Shown here: one piece after another, positions 48,001 to 51,035 of the stretch
How positions within the stretch are numbered: position 1 is the stretch's first letter
Layout: every line of letters starts with the position of its first letter
NCBI RefSeq assembly: GCF_001039355.2
Contig: NW_019773704.1
Location: forward strand, 7,704-58,738
Origin: Lingula anatina
Lineage: Eukaryota; Brachiopoda; Lingulata; Lingulida; Lingulidae
Direction of reading: 5' to 3'
Length of the DNA stretch: 51,035 nt
Made by a program: the position numbers and the translations under genes
The notes under the pieces: model-generated
What the model was told of the DNA's origin: nothing
Seen by the model: the letters and a program-made list of their open reading frames with translations, nothing else
Database searches by the model: none

Positions 48001-50824
48001 AAACCCCGTGTTACATCTTTCTTAATTTTTAAATTCCAACCCTGTCTTAAGCTTCCTCATTTCGTGTCCAGGTTAACTTTCAGTGGCAGTCTGCCTGGAC
48101 GCTGGGGCATGGCCCTTGTGGTACAGGGTGCAGTGAAACAAACATTGGTCAACTGGGGAGCTCTGACAATGGCGAATGGGAATGTTTGTCTGGCTGTGGG
48201 TCCACTCAGAATTTAGCTGCCCATCAATACGTTGTCACTGACATTAGTGTAGATGAAGACTGGGAACAAGGAGCTAATAGTTTCTCATACACATTTCCTG
48301 ACCAGGGAGAGTACATGGTGGGGTACGTAGCTTGCAGAGAGAAAATCCTTAATAGAAAGTTTAGGGGAGGAGAAAGCAGGTAGCGTGGGTTGATTTTATT
48401 CTAACCAGCTAGTTGTTGGTTAGTCTTTGTCTACAAGTCTGGGTAACAATTAAAGGGATAATAGCTCTTCGTATGAGATCTATATTTCACAATAAAAACA
48501 ACTCATAGAGATATAATATATTCTGTTTTACCACAAAAACGGCAGTTATAGCTATTATTCTGATATCTGAGCTTGTCTTCAGACCACGTGACCTCCATAG
48601 ACGGCTATACTCTGTAATAATCTCTTAAGAGATTATAACAAAAAACAAACTTTTTAGAAAAAAAAAACAGGGACTAACTTTAAATGTAGAAATGGATTCA
48701 TTAACCATTGGTAAGGATGGGAAAATTGTTGTTTACTCCTGGAAAATTCATTTTATGTCCAAAACTAACAGGTATCATCCCTTTAATAGTCCAACAGAAA
48801 AACACTTATTCTTTTTAATGATTTGTGAATTGATATTTCAAAATCTCAAAAATCCCCTTTACTGCTAGGATGAAGTTATTTTATTTTATTCAGATTCACT
48901 GGTAACGCATGGCGTAGATTAGACTATGGTAGTGGCGGGAGGTGGCGACTACAAACTTTACTCAGCCTCGGCAACAGAAGTGACACCGTTCATCCAAACA
49001 ACAGCCCTGTAACTGCTAGTAAAGGTATTTATAGGTAAGTAGAAAAGCTAGGTCAGTTGAAGCAAAAAGTCAATCAATATTTCTGCATTCTATGAAATCT
49101 ATGTGCTGTTGGGGTAAGTGTTTATTTAAAGGTGTTGTTATTTACATAAGTTAATTATTACACGACAGAACAAAAACTAAGTCAATATATTGTATTCTTT
49201 TCGGTGTTTCAACCACAGTGTTTACAGCTTATACAATCCTTGGGGTAAATTCTAAATATTCTATAAATTAAATAAGGTATGAAATATAAATTCAAAGTCG
49301 CCTGGTTAATTTTTTTATATTTAAAAAATATTCGTAGCATCAAAATATACTCAGTGGCGGATTTAGGGAGTTTCAGGGGGGTCCTGACCACCCCCACCCC
49401 CCTTCGATTTCTGAAAAAATTACACTAATGGTCCCCTCTTGAAATTAGAATTTTGACTAGCTGAATTACAGTTCTAATCCGTACCAAACGGCAAGGTTTG
49501 CCCTATAAAATACCAAAATTGTCTGTTCCTTTTAGCGGGCCCCTTACCCTACGCCAGGGGGGGTCAGCTTCGCAACTGCGCCCCCCCCCCCCCTTCAAAT
49601 AATCCTGGATCCGCCCCTGTATATCCCCGCGCCTGTATATCACTTCACCACTTTCAGGGCCATTTTCGGCTGCGAATTCCAGCTCCAGATTCCTGTTCAA
49701 GATCCAGACGGAGACGAAGTACGCTGCCGCTGGGCGAACGGTACAGACGAGTGCGCCAGTGTATGTCACTCGTTACCGAACGCCACTTTAGATGAGGTAC
49801 GTCTATCGCGTTATAATTGCACAATAAATCATCTAATACGGAATAGTGTCACAGTGTTAAGCCGTGTTCACAACAGCACTCATTTACTCACTTAAAAGTT
49901 AAAAGTTAAAACTTGATAATAAACCACCACGATTTCAGTGACGTGAACTTTTCTTTCCCTGTCTACATTTTTCGGTTATGAATGTGCTTAGGATACGTGG
50001 CAATTGCCTGATCATCACAGGGCCGTAGCCTGAGCAAAATGCCAGGGGGGCAGTAAGCGGACATGAGGGGGCGAAGCCCCCGAGGGGGGAGGGTGTGGGA
50101 GGGGGTTTCCCCCTCCCAAGGTGTGGAAAATTTTAAAAAACTGAATGTATAATACTGCATTCTGGTGCATTTTAACTGGGGGATAGCTCCCTAAGGGAGG
50201 GTGAGCTTTTTGGCATGAACTGAGTTGGCTAAAAACAGTAGGCCTACACCTTTGAAAACAGATTGTTGAATGATTGTCTAGTGGCCATGAGTGCATTTTC
50301 TCACAGAACTGACACCAACTTTGGAATTATTATTTTTTTTTTACCTTTGCGATTATTTTTTTGCACCTCAAATCCCAGGGGGGGGCAGCTGCCCCCCCCT
50401 GCCCCCCCGGAGGCTACGGCCCTGCATCATTTAGCAATTACACGGGTGCAGACTTGACAACTTGTTGTTTACCTAAGTTGATGATTGAAGATACCTGTTT
50501 GGAAACTTTATTTGCGACAAACTAACCTTCATTATCAAGTTATACGCTTCTTTAGAAACTACATGATTCACTCGAATCGAACCGATTTCAACGACACCTG
50601 ATATAGGTATATTCTTTGTATATGATCGTTTGCTTATGTTTATTCCTTTCGTCTTCCAGGAGACATGCACCATCACAATCCCCATGGTGTCCACGGAGAA
50701 CGGGTACAGAGACGGAGGTTGGTATGCTGTGGCGTTGACTGTCGAGGATTTTCCAAAGACGACAATTGAACAGGGAGGTGTCAACAAAACATCTTCAGAC
50801 AGACTGAGCTCTATTCCTTTACAG
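45028..50824 (+). CDS. Gene E (5' part): clustered family member, exons 1-6, runs off the window
   Basis: Exons 45028-45088 (signal peptide MRYKELGLAAICVFVLESVR), 45368-45426 ([11 protein letters not shown]), 48072-48322, 48894-49034, 49658-49796 and 50660-50824: 816 nt, 272 residues, all phases as in gene A and identical exon lengths. Markers are [52 protein letters not shown] and [13 protein letters not shown]. It is the closest relative of A and B, although on the opposite strand, which implies an inverted duplication. The sequence continues past the donor at 50825 into an unfinished intron. Exons 7 onward (ectodomain end, EGF, membrane) should lie beyond the window. Introns 2, 3, 4 and 5 carry mobile or repeat DNA. 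Confidence 0.82.
45960..46410. repeat. Copy of the methyltransferase-gene 3' flank in gene E intron 2
   Basis: Stretches such as TTAAAACGCGGTGTTCA near 46050, then, after a 200-bp insertion, TTTTAAAAGCTACAGGTTCATG and a GTATGGCATAGAAGTGTTCTTA stretch, resemble 39845-39960 (TTAAAATGCGGTGCTCA, TTTTAAAGGCTGCATGTT, GTATGAAAGTATTCTTACA) in the same order and orientation. The rest of intron 2 (46411-48071) shows no exon I can support; (GTTA)n lies near 47922-47957. Confidence 0.45.
46065..46270 (-). mobile_element. Insertion with 8-bp flanking repeat and hammerhead-like motif (Penelope-like remnant candidate)
   Basis: GGTGTTCA stands on both sides of a segment that interrupts the 39845-type block. 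On the minus strand it has CTGATGA (46160-46154), a 4-bp stem GTCT/AGAC (46152-46149 and 46138-46135), GAAA (46134-46131), then AUAUU/AAUAU pairing around a CUGGU/ACCAG hairpin, that is, hammerhead core and stems II and III. Stem I does not form here. An ATTAGCTATA direct repeat lies at both ends. Hammerhead motifs are known in Penelope-like terminal repeats. No protein fragment is recognised. Confidence 0.35.
48450..48786. mobile_element. piggyBac-like MITE, TTAA-flanked (copy 2)
   Basis: TTAA|AGGGATAATAGCTCTTCGTATGAG ... GGTATCATCCCT|TTAA. It is homologous to 15459-15810 in the same orientation and lies in intron 3 of gene E. Confidence 0.75.
49352..49619. mobile_element. MITE with GGCGGAT-type ends (copy 2)
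   Basis: Begins CAGTGGCGGATTTAGG and ends CTGGATCCGCCCCTG. It is the reverse orientation of the element at 465-732, and both are 268 bp. It lies in intron 4 of gene E, ending 38 bp before exon 5. TATA-type sequence flanks both sides. Confidence 0.75.
50018..50424. mobile_element. MITE with GGGCCGTAGCCT termini (complete copy)
   Basis: A 407-bp element bounded by CAGGGCCGTAGCCT and GGAGGCTACGGCCCTG (14-bp class inverted ends), with G-rich then C-rich subterminal tracts. CATCA on both sides is the likely target duplication. It is non-coding and lies in intron 5 of gene E. A truncated copy is at 30440-30512. Confidence 0.75.
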
Positions 50825-51035
50825 GTAACGCTTGCATTGGACTGCATTTTTATCTGCCAGGCGTTTCATGTTGACCGAGATGATAAATAAAAAGGTTTTC
50901 GATTTGCTTTTGCTCAGAAATCAGTCACAAAGAACTCTTTATTGGCATGAATTGTTTTGATATGCTATAACAAAGAGACATTTATGCCTGTAAACTATCA
51001 TATGCAATAGTAGCGGTGTTAATGCGGTCAAGTTT

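Overview
The window is eukaryotic: AT-rich, intron-dense, with GT-AG introns, microsatellites, miniature inverted-repeat elements (MITEs), a BEL/Pao-type LTR retrotransposon fragment and a Penelope-like fragment. The gene content and repeat style suggest a marine invertebrate, most likely a bivalve mollusc. That placement is inference; a lancelet or other deuterostome is not excluded.

The main content is a cluster of paralogous cell-surface or secreted protein genes that share one exon plan. The plan is a signal-peptide exon (about 61 nt), a 59-nt exon coding for '[10 protein letters not shown]', then ectodomain exons of about 251, 141, 139, 165, 149 and 165+41 nt, then a 114-nt EGF exon, a transmembrane exon and a cytoplasmic tail. 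I rebuilt the exons by hand from splice sites, and the spliced lengths of A, C and D divide exactly by three. Gene A (minus, 2345-15308) has eleven EGF exons, a membrane segment and a tail. Gene B (minus, 18330-22520) has six good exons and a broken seventh. Gene C (plus, 23873-31823) has one EGF. Gene D (plus, 33491-38871) has one EGF and a Thr-rich mucin-like stalk. Gene E (plus, from 45028) runs off the right edge after exon 6. A relic copy lies at 42771-44720. A, B and E form one subfamily by sequence; C and D are more divergent. B and C are head to head across 1.35 kb.

Other genes: a small secreted protein of unknown function at 1048-1521 (plus), with a possible upstream exon at 309-444, and a complete three-exon NNMT/PNMT/INMT-family methyltransferase at 40163-41756 (minus), convergent with D.

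Mobile DNA explains much of the rest: two copies of a GGCGGAT-ended MITE, two copies of a GGGCCGTAGCCT-ended MITE, two TTAA-flanked piggyBac-like MITEs, a mariner-like MITE, an intronic inverted-repeat element in the methyltransferase gene, a Penelope-like GIY-YIG fragment inside a large inverted repeat, and a BEL/Pao copy with a 5-bp target duplication. Both single-N positions in the window (28538, 30513) fall inside insertions, and the second is followed by what looks like the empty allele of the same locus, so the assembly has joined haplotypes there.

How the genes work together is inference. The shared ectodomain carried on variable stalks (eleven EGFs, one EGF, or EGF plus mucin stalk), with copies being gained and lost, is the layout expected of a recognition or adhesion receptor family under diversification. 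Nothing in the sequence identifies a ligand.
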